Source: Ramlibacter sp. WS9 (GTDB taxonomy: Bacteria > Pseudomonadota > Gammaproteobacteria > Burkholderiales > Burkholderiaceae_C). From it: a DNA stretch of 64,000 nucleotides. The stretch lies in the NCBI RefSeq assembly GCF_003797765.1, contig NZ_RKMB01000001.1:1-64000 (forward strand), in the 5' to 3' direction. The translations under genes were made by a program, and so were the position numbers. The notes beneath the pieces were generated by a model. That model was not told where the DNA came from, ran no database searches, and saw nothing but the letters and a program-made list of their open reading frames with translations. Shown piece by piece: positions 46,549 through 53,599 of the stretch; position 1 is the stretch's first letter, and the number at the start of each line of letters is the position of its first letter.

Positions 46549-47551
46549 CACCACCACCGGCGCCATCCTCGAGGCGCCGCTCGAAATACGCGCGAATCTC
46601 GGCGGGCAGGCCCGAGGGGGCATCCGCCCATTCCCATACGCCGGAGGAGCTGTGCCGCAGAAAGCGGCGCGGATCGAAATCGTGCCGCGGAAGGATCGAG
46701 TGGCGCGAGCTATAGTGCCTGTCGGAAAAGTCGCCGTGCCACAGTGTGAAGACTCGGCCCGGAACGTAGCCGATCCGCCCGCCAAACGCGTTGGCAAGGG
46801 CGCGGGCGCGCGGCAGATAGTGATCGCGTTGACCGGGCGCGAGCCCGTGGTTCAGCACAACCTGCTCTGGCGTACCGGTGATGGCGTGGAAGAAGGCCGT
46901 GTCGCCACCGCCGACGACCCACTCGTCAAACAGCGGAAAGCGCTCGAGCAATTCGCGGTGGGCAGCCCACGCGAAGCCGACGCTGAGCAGGCGCTTGTAC
47001 TCGTCCATGCGCTCGGTGGCCACGGGAACGACCGGCATCGGCGTTCCACTGCGTGCGGCGGCGACGTACGCGGCGGCGGAGCCCGTGCGCTCCATCGTGA
47101 TGGTTCGATCTGCGCACCTTCCGAAGCGTGCCAATGCCTCGATCGGCGTGCGGTCGACGTAGGCGGCACGGTCGTACAGTTGCACGGCCGGCACCGCGTC
47201 GAGCGCGTTCAGTATTGCCTCGCGCAGGCCCTCGCGTTCGAAGACCAGGTCGCAATCCACCCATGCGACGTGTTTGCATTGGGAGGGCAGGCGTTCCACA
47301 CCGATGTTCAGCAACCGCTCCTTCTGCCACATGACATCGCCGCCCGTGAGCTGGATCAGGATGTCGGCGTCGTCGGGCTGCAACTCGAATTGTCCGGTCG
47401 GCGACCACTCGACCGTTAGAAGCGGCAGCGGCAAACGCTCACGAAAGACGCGGTAGTTGGCCTTCCGGCGCCGGTAGCCGGCGGGGTTGAAGTAACTCGT
47501 GACGGCCCACAAAGGTCCGGCAAGGTCGGCGGGAGGCACGGGGGAATTCAT
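46508..47551 (-). CDS. Glycosyltransferase-like protein, unknown substrate
   Basis: A 347-residue soluble protein. The N-terminal part begins LWAVTSYFNPAGYRRRKANY and continues with a Rossmann-like segment; CKHVAWVDCDLVFEREGLR has a D-x-D metal motif (DCD) like GT-A glycosyltransferases, and LFDEWVVGGGDTAFFHAITG suggests a second acidic loop. The C-terminal part has a WHGDFSDRHYSSRH motif also seen in uncharacterised proteins of this type. ATG 47551 is the best start for the family-like YFNP beginning. It lies inside the tRNA-Phe element, minus strand, downstream of ParDE. The donor and acceptor are unknown. Confidence 0.65.
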   Translation of the reverse strand: MNSPVPPADLAGPLWAVTSYFNPAGYRRRKANYRVFRERLPLPLLTVEWSPTGQFELQPDDADILIQLTGGDVMWQKERLLNIGVERLPSQCKHVAWVDCDLVFEREGLREAILNALDAVPAVQLYDRAAYVDRTPIEALARFGRCADRTITMERTGSAAAYVAAARSGTPMPVVPVATERMDEYKRLLSVGFAWAAHRELLERFPLFDEWVVGGGDTAFFHAITGTPEQVVLNHGLAPGQRDHYLPRARALANAFGGRIGYVPGRVFTLWHGDFSDRHYSSRHSILPRHDFDPRRFLRHSSSGVWEWADAPSGLPAEIRAYFERRLEDGAGGGALPSHRQVNLPSL

Positions 47552-47683
47552 GACGGGTACGCAACAATCAGTTCGCAACCTCCATGATGCCATCCTCGTT
47601 GCGCTGCTCGACATACGGTTGGACGCTTCCGGCGAGCCACAAGGTTCGTAGCTCCGGGGCGTTTTGCATTCGACAGCGAGCAG

Positions 47684-48001
47684 TTAAATGCCGTCTCCCA
47701 GGATGGCGATGATGTCTCGGCGATCGCCGATCAGCCTCACGACGTCGAGGTGGTCTTCGCGCTCGAAGTAGAACCATTGCATCGGGAAGCCCGGCACGCG
47801 CCTCGCACGCAGCGAAGGAATCCCGCAAAGTTGCCCCAAGCGTGGAGACCCCATTCCCGGCCGCCGCTGCACTGCGTCAAGTGCGCCGACTGCCGCGTTG
47901 AACGCGCGTTCTCCGAGATCCTTGCCGCCCTCTTTGGCGTAGTAGCTCGCCATCTGCACCAAATCCATCTCGGCCTGTGGCCGCAGGCGTGCAGGCTTCA
48001 A
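47684..48001 (-). CDS. ParE/RelE-type toxin
   Basis: A 105-residue type II toxin of the RelE/ParE superfamily: the start LRPQAEMDLVQMASYYAKEG, the middle PGMGSPRLGQLCGIPSLRAR, and the end GFPMQWFYFEREDHLDVVRLIGDRRD are typical. ParE members inhibit DNA gyrase; others cleave mRNA, and the sequence alone does not decide. Its start overlaps the antitoxin stop by four bases. It sits inside the tRNA-Phe element and would help keep it in the chromosome. Confidence 0.88.
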   Translation of the reverse strand: MKPARLRPQAEMDLVQMASYYAKEGGKDLGERAFNAAVGALDAVQRRPGMGSPRLGQLCGIPSLRARRVPGFPMQWFYFEREDHLDVVRLIGDRRDIIAILGDGI

Positions 48002-48249
48002 TGTCTCCCGCCCAAAGCGCGCTTGCGGAGTTCAGCCGTGACCCGTGGGGTGAGTTCACGGCCGGGACCCGACTCCAGGCCTTCCCGGATCAGCTCACGC
48101 AGGCGCTTCTTCGCCTGCTCTTCCTGGTCACGGCGGATCAACTCGCGGATGTACTCGCTCGTGTTCCCGTACTCGCCCGATCGAACGCGTTGGTCGACGT
48201 ATTCGCGCATGGGCTCGGGCAGGGCGAAGCTCATGGTGCTCTTGCTCAT
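47998..48249 (-). CDS. ParD-type antitoxin
   Basis: An 83-residue antitoxin with an N-terminal ribbon-helix-helix DNA-binding domain (MSFALPEPMREYVDQRVRSG, NTSEYIRELIRRDQEEQAKK) and a C-terminal helical, basic/acidic toxin-binding tail. First gene of the pair. I start at ATG 48249 (MSKSTMSFALPEP), the usual ParD start, rather than 48276. Autoregulation through the upstream sequence 48250-48312 is expected from the family; no clear palindrome was seen. Confidence 0.88.
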   Translation of the reverse strand: MSKSTMSFALPEPMREYVDQRVRSGEYGNTSEYIRELIRRDQEEQAKKRLRELIREGLESGPGRELTPRVTAELRKRALGGRH

Positions 48250-48312
48250 GGAGTGCATCATGCGGTGACTTATCAATAGTTGTCAACCTTGGCGGCTTCG
48301 TCCACACTGAAC

Positions 48313-48357
48313 TTGAAAATCCGCGTGTCGGTGGTTCGATTCCGCCCCAGGCCACCA
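48313..48357 (+). repeat. Right attachment repeat (45 bp), partial tRNA-Phe
   Basis: An exact copy of the 3' 45 bases of tRNA-Phe, including CCA and the same A at the mismatched acceptor-stem position. It lacks the 5' half, so it is not a functional tRNA; it is the right junction of the element. Confidence 0.9.
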
Positions 48358-48369
48358 CCTACTTTAGCG

Positions 48370-48463
48370 CTAACAGCGTCTATTTGAAGGAGCTGCTCTT
48401 CGCTCCAATTTGCTGCGCAACGCGGCGATCTCCAGTTCATCGATCCGCGCTTGGCGCCCCACC
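48370..48463 (-). pseudogene. C-terminal gene remnant next to the element
   Basis: On the minus strand this stretch ends a frame with VGRQARIDELEIAALRSKLE RRAAPSNRRC, which reads like the C-terminal coiled coil of a protein (R-I-D-E-L-E-I-A-A-L heptads). No intact gene leads into it: the frame upstream is a shadow of the opposite ORF. It probably remains from a gene cut by the insertion or a later deletion. Family not determined. Confidence 0.3.
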
Positions 48464-48715
48464 GTGGAATACACGTTCACGTTGAAGTACCAACTGCGAG
48501 ACGGCGGCGACTCGGTTGACGATGTGGTGGAGCGACTCGGCGCCACCGGCTGCGGCGACGCATTGGTCGGCATCGGTCGGGTTGGCCGTCTGAGCCTGGA
48601 TTTCACGCGGGAAGCGACCTCGGCCGAAGCCGCTCTTGTCAGCGCCCTATCGGATGTGAAGCGCGCCGTGCCGTCCGCCCAGTTGATCGAAACGACATTG
48701 GCCGCTCACTCTTGA
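48464..48715 (+). CDS. Hypothetical protein, possibly truncated regulator
   Basis: From GTG 48464 this encodes 83 residues starting VEYTFTLKYQLRDGGDSVDD, with GCGDALVGIGRVGRLSLDFT and SAEAALVSALSDVKRAVPSA. The length and strand pattern resemble, from memory, the N-terminal domain of small DNA-binding proteins about 170-180 residues long that continue into a helix-turn-helix; here the frame stops at SAQLIETTLAAHS. It could be a truncated gene or a stand-alone small protein. No neighbour gives a function. Confidence 0.5.
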   Translation: MEYTFTLKYQLRDGGDSVDDVVERLGATGCGDALVGIGRVGRLSLDFTREATSAEAALVSALSDVKRAVPSAQLIETTLAAHS

Positions 48716-48846
48716 CTGCGCACGACGCGATAGCCCTCAGGATCGTCGATCCAAGCTTGCAACGCCTCTGAAGACCACGCCGACGCGCGCGGGTCCAAGC
48801 GGATCCAGTCCGAGATCGCCAGAGCCGCGCCCGAGATCGCGAAGCT
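48706..48846 (-). pseudogene. Probable gene remnant (WIDDPEGYRVV)
   Basis: A 47-codon open stretch on the minus strand ends with a protein-like sequence SSEALQAWIDDPEGYRVVRS and includes AISDWIRLDPRASAW. It has no ATG or GTG start and is closed upstream by an in-frame TGA at 48847-48849, so a 5' part has been lost or shifted. It overlaps the end of the preceding ORF by 10 bases. No family assigned. Confidence 0.3.
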
Positions 48847-48872
48847 TCATGCGGCATCGCGGCTCGACATCC

Positions 48873-49877
48873 CTACACCTCGATGACCAGCTTGCCGAAG
48901 TTGGCTCCCGCAAACAGCTTGCGCAGCGCTGACGGAAACCGGGTCAGTCCCGCTTCGACGTCGAGTGTGGAGCGCACCAAGCCGTCGCGCAGCCATCCCG
49001 CCAACTCTGACACGGCGATTGCGTTTCGATCGGCGAAATCAGTCACCAGCATGCCCCTCATGGATGCGCGCTTGGAAATTAAGGACAGATAGTTCTTGGG
49101 GCCTTTGACCGAATCGAGATTGTTGTATTGCGAGATGGCGCCGCAGATCACCACGCGCGCGTGCTGAGCGAGGTTCGCCAGCGCTGCATCGAGAATGTCG
49201 CCCCCGACGTTGTCGAAGAAGACATCAATGCCCTGTGGACAGAGTGATCGCAGATCCGACGCCACGTTGACGCTCTTGTAGTCGATACAGGCTTGGGCGC
49301 CAAGCTGCTCGACAACGAAGCGGCACTTATCCGAGCCGCCCGCAATGCCTATGACGGTGCATCCCTTGAGGCGCGCAATCTGCGCAACGATCTGCCCCAC
49401 TGCACCGGATGCAGCCGAGACCACGACCGTTTCTCCCGCCTGACAGGCGCCCACGTGGAGCAGGCCAAAATACGCCGTCATTCCCGGGCTGCCGAGAGCC
49501 GCCAGATGCTGCGGCATCGGTGCCAGCGCTTCGTCGATGCGCGTAACCGCCTGACCATTCGACAGGCCGAAGTTCTGCACTCCAAAGAAGCCCATCACCT
49601 TCGTGCCAACAGGGAAGGCCGCGTGGCGTGAGCCGACAATCTCGCCAACGGCTCGCGCTCTCATCACTTCACCGATCGCCACTGGCGCGATATACGAGTC
49701 GCCCGCACTCACCCAGCCACGCATTGCCGGATCGATCGAAATGAATTCGTTGCGCACAACGAACTGGCCGTTGCCGACCTCGGGCACGAAGTGTTCAACG
49801 ATTGACCAACAGTCGTCGTCGGGCAGGCCATCGGGCCGTTTGGCCAGGCGAACCTGGAGATTTACTTCGAGACTCAT
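48873..49877 (-). CDS. NADP-dependent oxidoreductase, MDR superfamily
   Basis: A 334-residue zinc-free medium-chain dehydrogenase/reductase of the prostaglandin-reductase/CurA type. Features are the N-terminal VRNEFISIDPAMRGWVSAGD, substrate/core GSPGMTAYFGLLHVGACQAG, and the nucleotide-binding fold SAASGAVGQIVAQIARLKG with GIAGGSDKC after it; FFDNVGGDILDAALANL is also typical. These enzymes reduce double bonds of enones using NADPH. It starts 4 bases after the stop of the deacetylase-like gene and is probably co-transcribed with it, under the divergent AraC regulator. Confidence 0.9.
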   Translation of the reverse strand: MSLEVNLQVRLAKRPDGLPDDDCWSIVEHFVPEVGNGQFVVRNEFISIDPAMRGWVSAGDSYIAPVAIGEVMRARAVGEIVGSRHAAFPVGTKVMGFFGVQNFGLSNGQAVTRIDEALAPMPQHLAALGSPGMTAYFGLLHVGACQAGETVVVSAASGAVGQIVAQIARLKGCTVIGIAGGSDKCRFVVEQLGAQACIDYKSVNVASDLRSLCPQGIDVFFDNVGGDILDAALANLAQHARVVICGAISQYNNLDSVKGPKNYLSLISKRASMRGMLVTDFADRNAIAVSELAGWLRDGLVRSTLDVEAGLTRFPSALRKLFAGANFGKLVIEV

Positions 49878-49880
49878 GCG

Positions 49881-50846
49881 TCAGCTCCAGTCCCACGAGT
49901 AGGTTCCGCCTGCGCGGTCGTTCATCTTGCGCAGCACCCTTTCGTACAAGGGGATGCTCTCCATTCCCGGCACCGGTGCCGCGTCGAGTATGGTTTGGAT
50001 TAGTTCCTGCGGTGGCGAGGCCATTTCGACCTGTTGCATCAACGCGTAGCGCTGCAGGTGATTGACGAACTTCGGCGAGATGCGCGGCATTCCGAGGTGC
50101 GCGGGATCCTTCATCGCGTGCTCAAGACTGGTGAAGCGAACGCCCGATTGTGAAAATGCAGCCAGGATGGCACCGAGCATGTCCTGTGCTATGGGCGTCG
50201 CATGGATCAGCCAGATGTAGGGGATGTCACGACCGAAGATCTGGCGCGCCGCGGCGGCGTGACTCCGTAGTTGGAATAACGCTGCCTGCAGATAACTCTG
50301 GCGCAACATCTCCACCGTGGCCATGTCCTTGTTCATCGTCGCACGGTAGTAGGGCGCGATCCATGCGAAGTCACCGAACCATGCAGTGATCGGCGCGTTG
50401 ACGTACCCGTTCACGCGCAGAAAGTCCTCGACCTCTCCACGCTTTGCCTCGGACTCGCCGGACATGTCCATGGTGTACCGGAAGTAGCGTTCGGGCGCCC
50501 GCTCGATCAGGTCGCCGATGGCGTCTTCGGCGCGACGGATGTCGTCGCAATAGCACTTGCCGCTCACCCAGTTGAGAGACGCATGGCAATGTGTGTGGTT
50601 GCCCAGGTGATGCCCCTGATCAACCCAATGCTCCAGCGTGTCGCGAAGGCCGGGGTCGTCCTCCAGCGGCGATGTGTGAGCAAAGCCATACACGCCACGG
50701 ATCTGGTGCTCGGCCAGCGTCTTCACCATGGACTCGACGATGGAGCCTCGCGTGTAGCCCGTTGGAAGCGGAACGCCATCCCAGATCAGCAGGTCGTCGA
50801 CGGTAACTGCGAGATCAACCGACCCCGCCGGTGAGATTGAATTCAT
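49881..50846 (-). CDS. Polysaccharide-deacetylase-family protein
   Basis: A 321-residue soluble protein of the NodB/polysaccharide deacetylase fold. The metal-site motif is LAVTVDDLL (Asp17-Asp18) and GNHTHCHASL (His84, His86, His88). Family members also include amidohydrolase-like enzymes such as PuuE-type allantoinase, so deacetylation is not certain. No signal peptide, which argues for a cytoplasmic small-molecule substrate rather than a cell-wall polymer. ATG 50846 has AGGAGACAA upstream. It is co-directional with the MDR reductase and divergent from AraC across a 91-base gap. Confidence 0.8.
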   Translation of the reverse strand: MNSISPAGSVDLAVTVDDLLIWDGVPLPTGYTRGSIVESMVKTLAEHQIRGVYGFAHTSPLEDDPGLRDTLEHWVDQGHHLGNHTHCHASLNWVSGKCYCDDIRRAEDAIGDLIERAPERYFRYTMDMSGESEAKRGEVEDFLRVNGYVNAPITAWFGDFAWIAPYYRATMNKDMATVEMLRQSYLQAALFQLRSHAAAARQIFGRDIPYIWLIHATPIAQDMLGAILAAFSQSGVRFTSLEHAMKDPAHLGMPRISPKFVNHLQRYALMQQVEMASPPQELIQTILDAAPVPGMESIPLYERVLRKMNDRAGGTYSWDWS

Positions 50847-50937
50847 GTGTCTTGTCTCCTGCGGCCACATCTGCACTTCGCGTCATTGCTCAGTATTGCA
50901 GCTCGTCTGCGGTCGACTCTAGGCATGATTGCCCGAC

Positions 50938-52065
50938 ATGACTTTGCTGGATGCGCACAAGTTTTTCTCCAAAGGCGCAATACGCTATCGATCGGCAGGT
51001 CGAACGTCGCATCTTGGTCTTGTGCATGCCGGGCTACAATTTCACATGAATCCCGCCCCGCTGCAGGCCAGCTTTTGCACTGCAGAGTTGTTTGTTGCGA
51101 CTCAGCTCGAGCAATGGGAAACGTGGGTACGACAGCTGCACGGCCAACTCTCCTTCGATCCCCTGCCTGCCGGCGGGTACAAAGCGCGCTTGTCCTTCAA
51201 GCGCGTGCGAGATATCCAGATGGTCCGCTTCGACGCCGATGGCGCCGCACTCGAGCGAACCTCGCAACATGTGCGTCGCGATCTGATCGACCAGTACGAA
51301 TTCATTGCAGTTCTCGCGGGCGAGGTCTCCATCCGTCACCGACGCCGCCGGGAAACGGTTCGTGCCGGACAGGTCGTACTAGTGGATGCGTCGGAGCCAC
51401 TTCGCTTTGAGCATCGTGACCCGCTATCTGCCGTGACGCTTGCGTGCCCCCGCCACACGCTGCACAACCGAATGCCCGGCTTGGAGAATGCATGCGGTCT
51501 CGCGTTCGCAGGCAGTCACTCGCTCGCTATCAGTGCGATGGCTTACACCTCAGCGTTATCCGATACGTTGCTTGATCTGGACCAAGGGGCCTTCCTGCGC
51601 ACCAGCGATCACCTGCTTGACTTATACGTCCTGATGATGAACGACCAGGTGGATGTGCAATCCACGGAGACGGCGGTGCAAGCGGCGACGCTCCGCCGGA
51701 TCAAGGCTTACATCCGGTGCAACCTCGGCGACCCGTCGCTGGATGTCGGCTCAATGGCGGCGGCGGGTGGAATCTCTGTCCGTTACCTTCAGACCCTGTT
51801 CAAGACCACGGGTACGACACCTCGCACCTATCTGCGACAAGCGCGTCTCGAGTGGGCGAAGACCCTTCTGCGCGAGCACTCCTGGAAGACCCGCAGTATC
51901 AGCGAGATCGCCCTTGGTGTCGGATTCTCGAACTTTGCACATTTCAGCACGTCATTTCGGGATGGCGTGGGGATGAGCCCCAGTGAATATCGAGCCGAGC
52001 AAGGCGCTCCGAACGCAGCCACTTTCAAGGAGCGTGCTGCAGCAAGGCTTCCGAGGCGCCGATAG
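50938..52065 (+). CDS. AraC-family transcriptional regulator
   Basis: A 375-residue regulator. An N-terminal AraC-binding-like region (about 1-230, ISVRHRRRRETVRAGQ-type beta barrel) precedes two helix-turn-helix motifs at the C terminus: LDVGSMAAAGGISVRYLQTLFK and SISEIALGVGFSNFAHFSTS with FRDGVGMSPSEYR. It is divergent from the deacetylase-like/MDR pair, its likely target. Its 3' end overlaps the 3' end of the tetR gene by 41 bases on the opposite strand. ATG 50938; a TTG lies 9 bases earlier. Confidence 0.88.
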   Translation: MTLLDAHKFFSKGAIRYRSAGRTSHLGLVHAGLQFHMNPAPLQASFCTAELFVATQLEQWETWVRQLHGQLSFDPLPAGGYKARLSFKRVRDIQMVRFDADGAALERTSQHVRRDLIDQYEFIAVLAGEVSIRHRRRRETVRAGQVVLVDASEPLRFEHRDPLSAVTLACPRHTLHNRMPGLENACGLAFAGSHSLAISAMAYTSALSDTLLDLDQGAFLRTSDHLLDLYVLMMNDQVDVQSTETAVQAATLRRIKAYIRCNLGDPSLDVGSMAAAGGISVRYLQTLFKTTGTTPRTYLRQARLEWAKTLLREHSWKTRSISEIALGVGFSNFAHFSTSFRDGVGMSPSEYRAEQGAPNAATFKERAAARLPRRR

Positions 52066-52636
52066 CCCGCAAGAAAAACAGGGTCGCATGCGAGGTGATA
52101 TGCGCTGGGGTATAAGCCCCATCGCCTCGATACCAGCCCGACATTCCTTCGGCCATGCTGAAGAGTTGAAGTGAGGCCAACTTGATGTCCTGTGATGGGA
52201 TCAACCCGGCCTGGATCGCCTGCTCCAACGCGTTGCGCACCATGTGCTCAACGGCATCGCGGCGCTCGATGACATGCGCGCGGTTTTCCGGTTGGAGCGA
52301 ACGGATCATGTCCGCCATCAGGCGCCAGGAGGCGCGCCGGACTATGGCCTGCTCAAACGTGCAGGTCACCAGCCCTGCCAGCCGGGCCCCAGGCTGGCCA
52401 TCGGTGGCAAGCACCACGGACTTGTAGACCTCCAGCATTCGAGTCATCTCGCGCTCCTCGATGGCCAGGATGACGGCTTCCTTGGAGGGGAAGTAGTTGT
52501 ACATCGCCGAGGGCACGATGTTCAAGTCGGCGCAGATTTCACGCGTGGACGTCGCAGAGTAGCCGGAGCGAGAGAAGCGCGCCAGAGCGGCGTTAAGGAA
52601 TTCTTCGCGGCGGGGGAATTCGGGCTTCTTGGGCAT
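52025..52636 (-). CDS. TetR-family repressor
   Basis: A 203-residue TetR regulator: HTH at REEFLNAALARFSRSGYSAT, SAMYNYFPSKEAVILAIEER, and a helical ligand-binding domain (ASWRLMADMIRSLQPENRAH, LQLFSMAEGMSGWYRGDGAY). It is divergent from the catabolic operon across 126 bases that hold three matching operators. A perfect -10 (TATAAT, 52662-52657 on the minus strand) places its transcription start near 52650, 14 bases before the ATG; a GTG six bases upstream is also possible. Binding of the operators would repress itself and the operon; an acyl-CoA inducer is a reasonable guess. Confidence 0.9.
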   Translation of the reverse strand: MPKKPEFPRREEFLNAALARFSRSGYSATSTREICADLNIVPSAMYNYFPSKEAVILAIEEREMTRMLEVYKSVVLATDGQPGARLAGLVTCTFEQAIVRRASWRLMADMIRSLQPENRAHVIERRDAVEHMVRNALEQAIQAGLIPSQDIKLASLQLFSMAEGMSGWYRGDGAYTPAHITSHATLFFLRAIGASEALLQHAP

Positions 52637-52661
52637 ATGCACTGGTGAGCAAGGCGATTAT

Positions 52662-52675
52662 AGAGCGACCGCTCT
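52662..52675. promoter_or_regulatory. TetR operator site 1 (tetR promoter)
   Basis: AGAGCG-AC-CGCTCT is a perfect 6-bp palindrome about a 2-bp centre (52668-52669). It overlaps the tetR -10 TATAAT by one base and lies between the candidate -35 and -10 of the tetR promoter. It shares the core AGAGCGNNCGCTC with sites 2 and 3. Confidence 0.8.
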
Positions 52676-52681
52676 GTCTTT

Positions 52682-52699
52682 ACAGAGCGGTCGCTCCTT
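52682..52699. promoter_or_regulatory. TetR operator site 2 (central)
   Basis: ACAGAGCG-GT-CGCTCCTT has the same core with one mismatch in the outer arm (centre 52690-52691). Its centre is 22 bp from site 1, two helical turns, so two dimers could sit on one face. Together sites 1 and 2 also make a 15-bp inverted repeat with a CTTT loop. Confidence 0.75.
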
Positions 52700-52704
52700 T
52701 CTCG

Positions 52705-52733
52705 TTGACAGAGCGAGCGCTCTGTCATACATT
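52705..52733 (+). promoter_or_regulatory. Promoter of the catabolic operon
   Basis: TTGACA (52705-52710, a perfect -35) is 17 bases from TACATT (52728-52733, 4 of 6). It predicts a start near 52740, 23 bases before the first crotonase ATG. The 17 bases between are the third operator. Confidence 0.75.
52706..52727. promoter_or_regulatory. TetR operator site 3 (operon promoter)
   Basis: TGACAGAGCG-AG-CGCTCTGTCA is a perfect 10-bp palindrome about a 2-bp centre. It overlaps the TTGACA -35 and fills most of the spacer to the -10 of the catabolic operon promoter, so its occupation should block RNA polymerase. Confidence 0.88.
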
Positions 52734-52762
52734 TGATCCGAATCGACCTCCTCACTATTTCC

Positions 52763-53569
52763 ATGAGCACTGTCACCACCCAGACCCGAGAGGCCACCGC
52801 GGTCATCACTGTCTCCAACCCGCCTCATGGGTATATGACCGACACCTTGGTCGGCCAGCTCTACAGGGCATTCCGCACCGTGGAGAGAGCACCTGAAGTG
52901 CGTGTCGTCATCTTCACTGGCGGCGGCGCAGGGGTGTTCATTCAGCACTACGACTTGCAGGAGTTGAAACTGTTGTGCCGAAAGCTCAACGACCGTGGCG
53001 TGCGATATGGCGCCACGGACCACACGCCCGAACGTGACATGGACTTGCTTTTCCGCGGCATCGAGAACTCGCGCAAGCCCGTGATAGCGGCCCTCAACGG
53101 CAATGCGATGGGATTCGGTTGCGAGCTGGCACTGGCCTGTGACTTCAGGGTGATGCAGGACGGCCCTTTTTCGATCGGACAGCCGGAGATCAGGGTGGGA
53201 CTTGTCCCGGGAGCCGGTGGCACGCAGCGCCTGGCCCGGATCGTGGGGATGGCCCGTGCACTGGACCTGGTTTTGCACGGGCGCCGACTCTCCCCCGCGC
53301 AGGCGCTGGCGCAGGGTCTGATACACGACCTGGTGCAGGCAGACGTGCCGGTGCTGGATGTGGCGCTGGAACGGGCGCGCGATCTCGCCGGACTGTCGCC
53401 GACAGCTGTGGCGCATGGGAAAAAGCTGGTGCGCCATGCGATCGAAGCCTCGCTATATGACGGACTGGACATCGAGCGCTCGCTCTTCGTGGACACGTTG
53501 GCGTCGCCCGAAGCGCTGCGACTGGTGGACTCCGCCATCAGCAGCGACCGAGACTTCCGCCACCTCTGA
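52763..53569 (+). CDS. Enoyl-CoA hydratase/isomerase family protein (1)
   Basis: A 268-residue crotonase. Both catalytic glutamates expected for a hydratase are present: Glu121 in GCELALACDFR and Glu142 in GQPEIRVGLVPGAGG, with oxyanion-hole NGNAMGFG. It should add water to, or isomerise, an enoyl-CoA. It is the first gene behind the TetR-controlled promoter, and has an upstream stretch of 23 bases with a weak ribosome site. The second crotonase of the cluster lacks these glutamates, so the two do not do the same job. Confidence 0.92.
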   Translation: MSTVTTQTREATAVITVSNPPHGYMTDTLVGQLYRAFRTVERAPEVRVVIFTGGGAGVFIQHYDLQELKLLCRKLNDRGVRYGATDHTPERDMDLLFRGIENSRKPVIAALNGNAMGFGCELALACDFRVMQDGPFSIGQPEIRVGLVPGAGGTQRLARIVGMARALDLVLHGRRLSPAQALAQGLIHDLVQADVPVLDVALERARDLAGLSPTAVAHGKKLVRHAIEASLYDGLDIERSLFVDTLASPEALRLVDSAISSDRDFRHL

Positions 53570-53599
53570 TACTCCCTCGAGTCCACCCACCGCCTGACG

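Larger units (their letters stand above)
46260..48357. mobile_element. Small tRNA-Phe-integrated element (about 2.05 kb)
   Basis: The segment bounded by the 45-bp direct repeats holds a terminator, a possible gene fragment, a glycosyltransferase-like gene and a ParDE-type toxin-antitoxin pair. Integration at a tRNA 3' end that restores the intact tRNA is typical of tyrosine-recombinase elements. No integrase or excisionase gene is visible between the repeats, so the element is either a remnant or is mobilised in trans. Two 9-bp direct copies of GACAAGCAA (46371-46379 and 46387-46395) near the left edge might be integrase arm sites. Confidence 0.75.

Noticed and set aside
48313-48357. A second tRNA-Phe gene
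   Set aside because: Only the 3' 45 bases are present; the D arm and 5' acceptor strand are missing, so it is an attachment copy.
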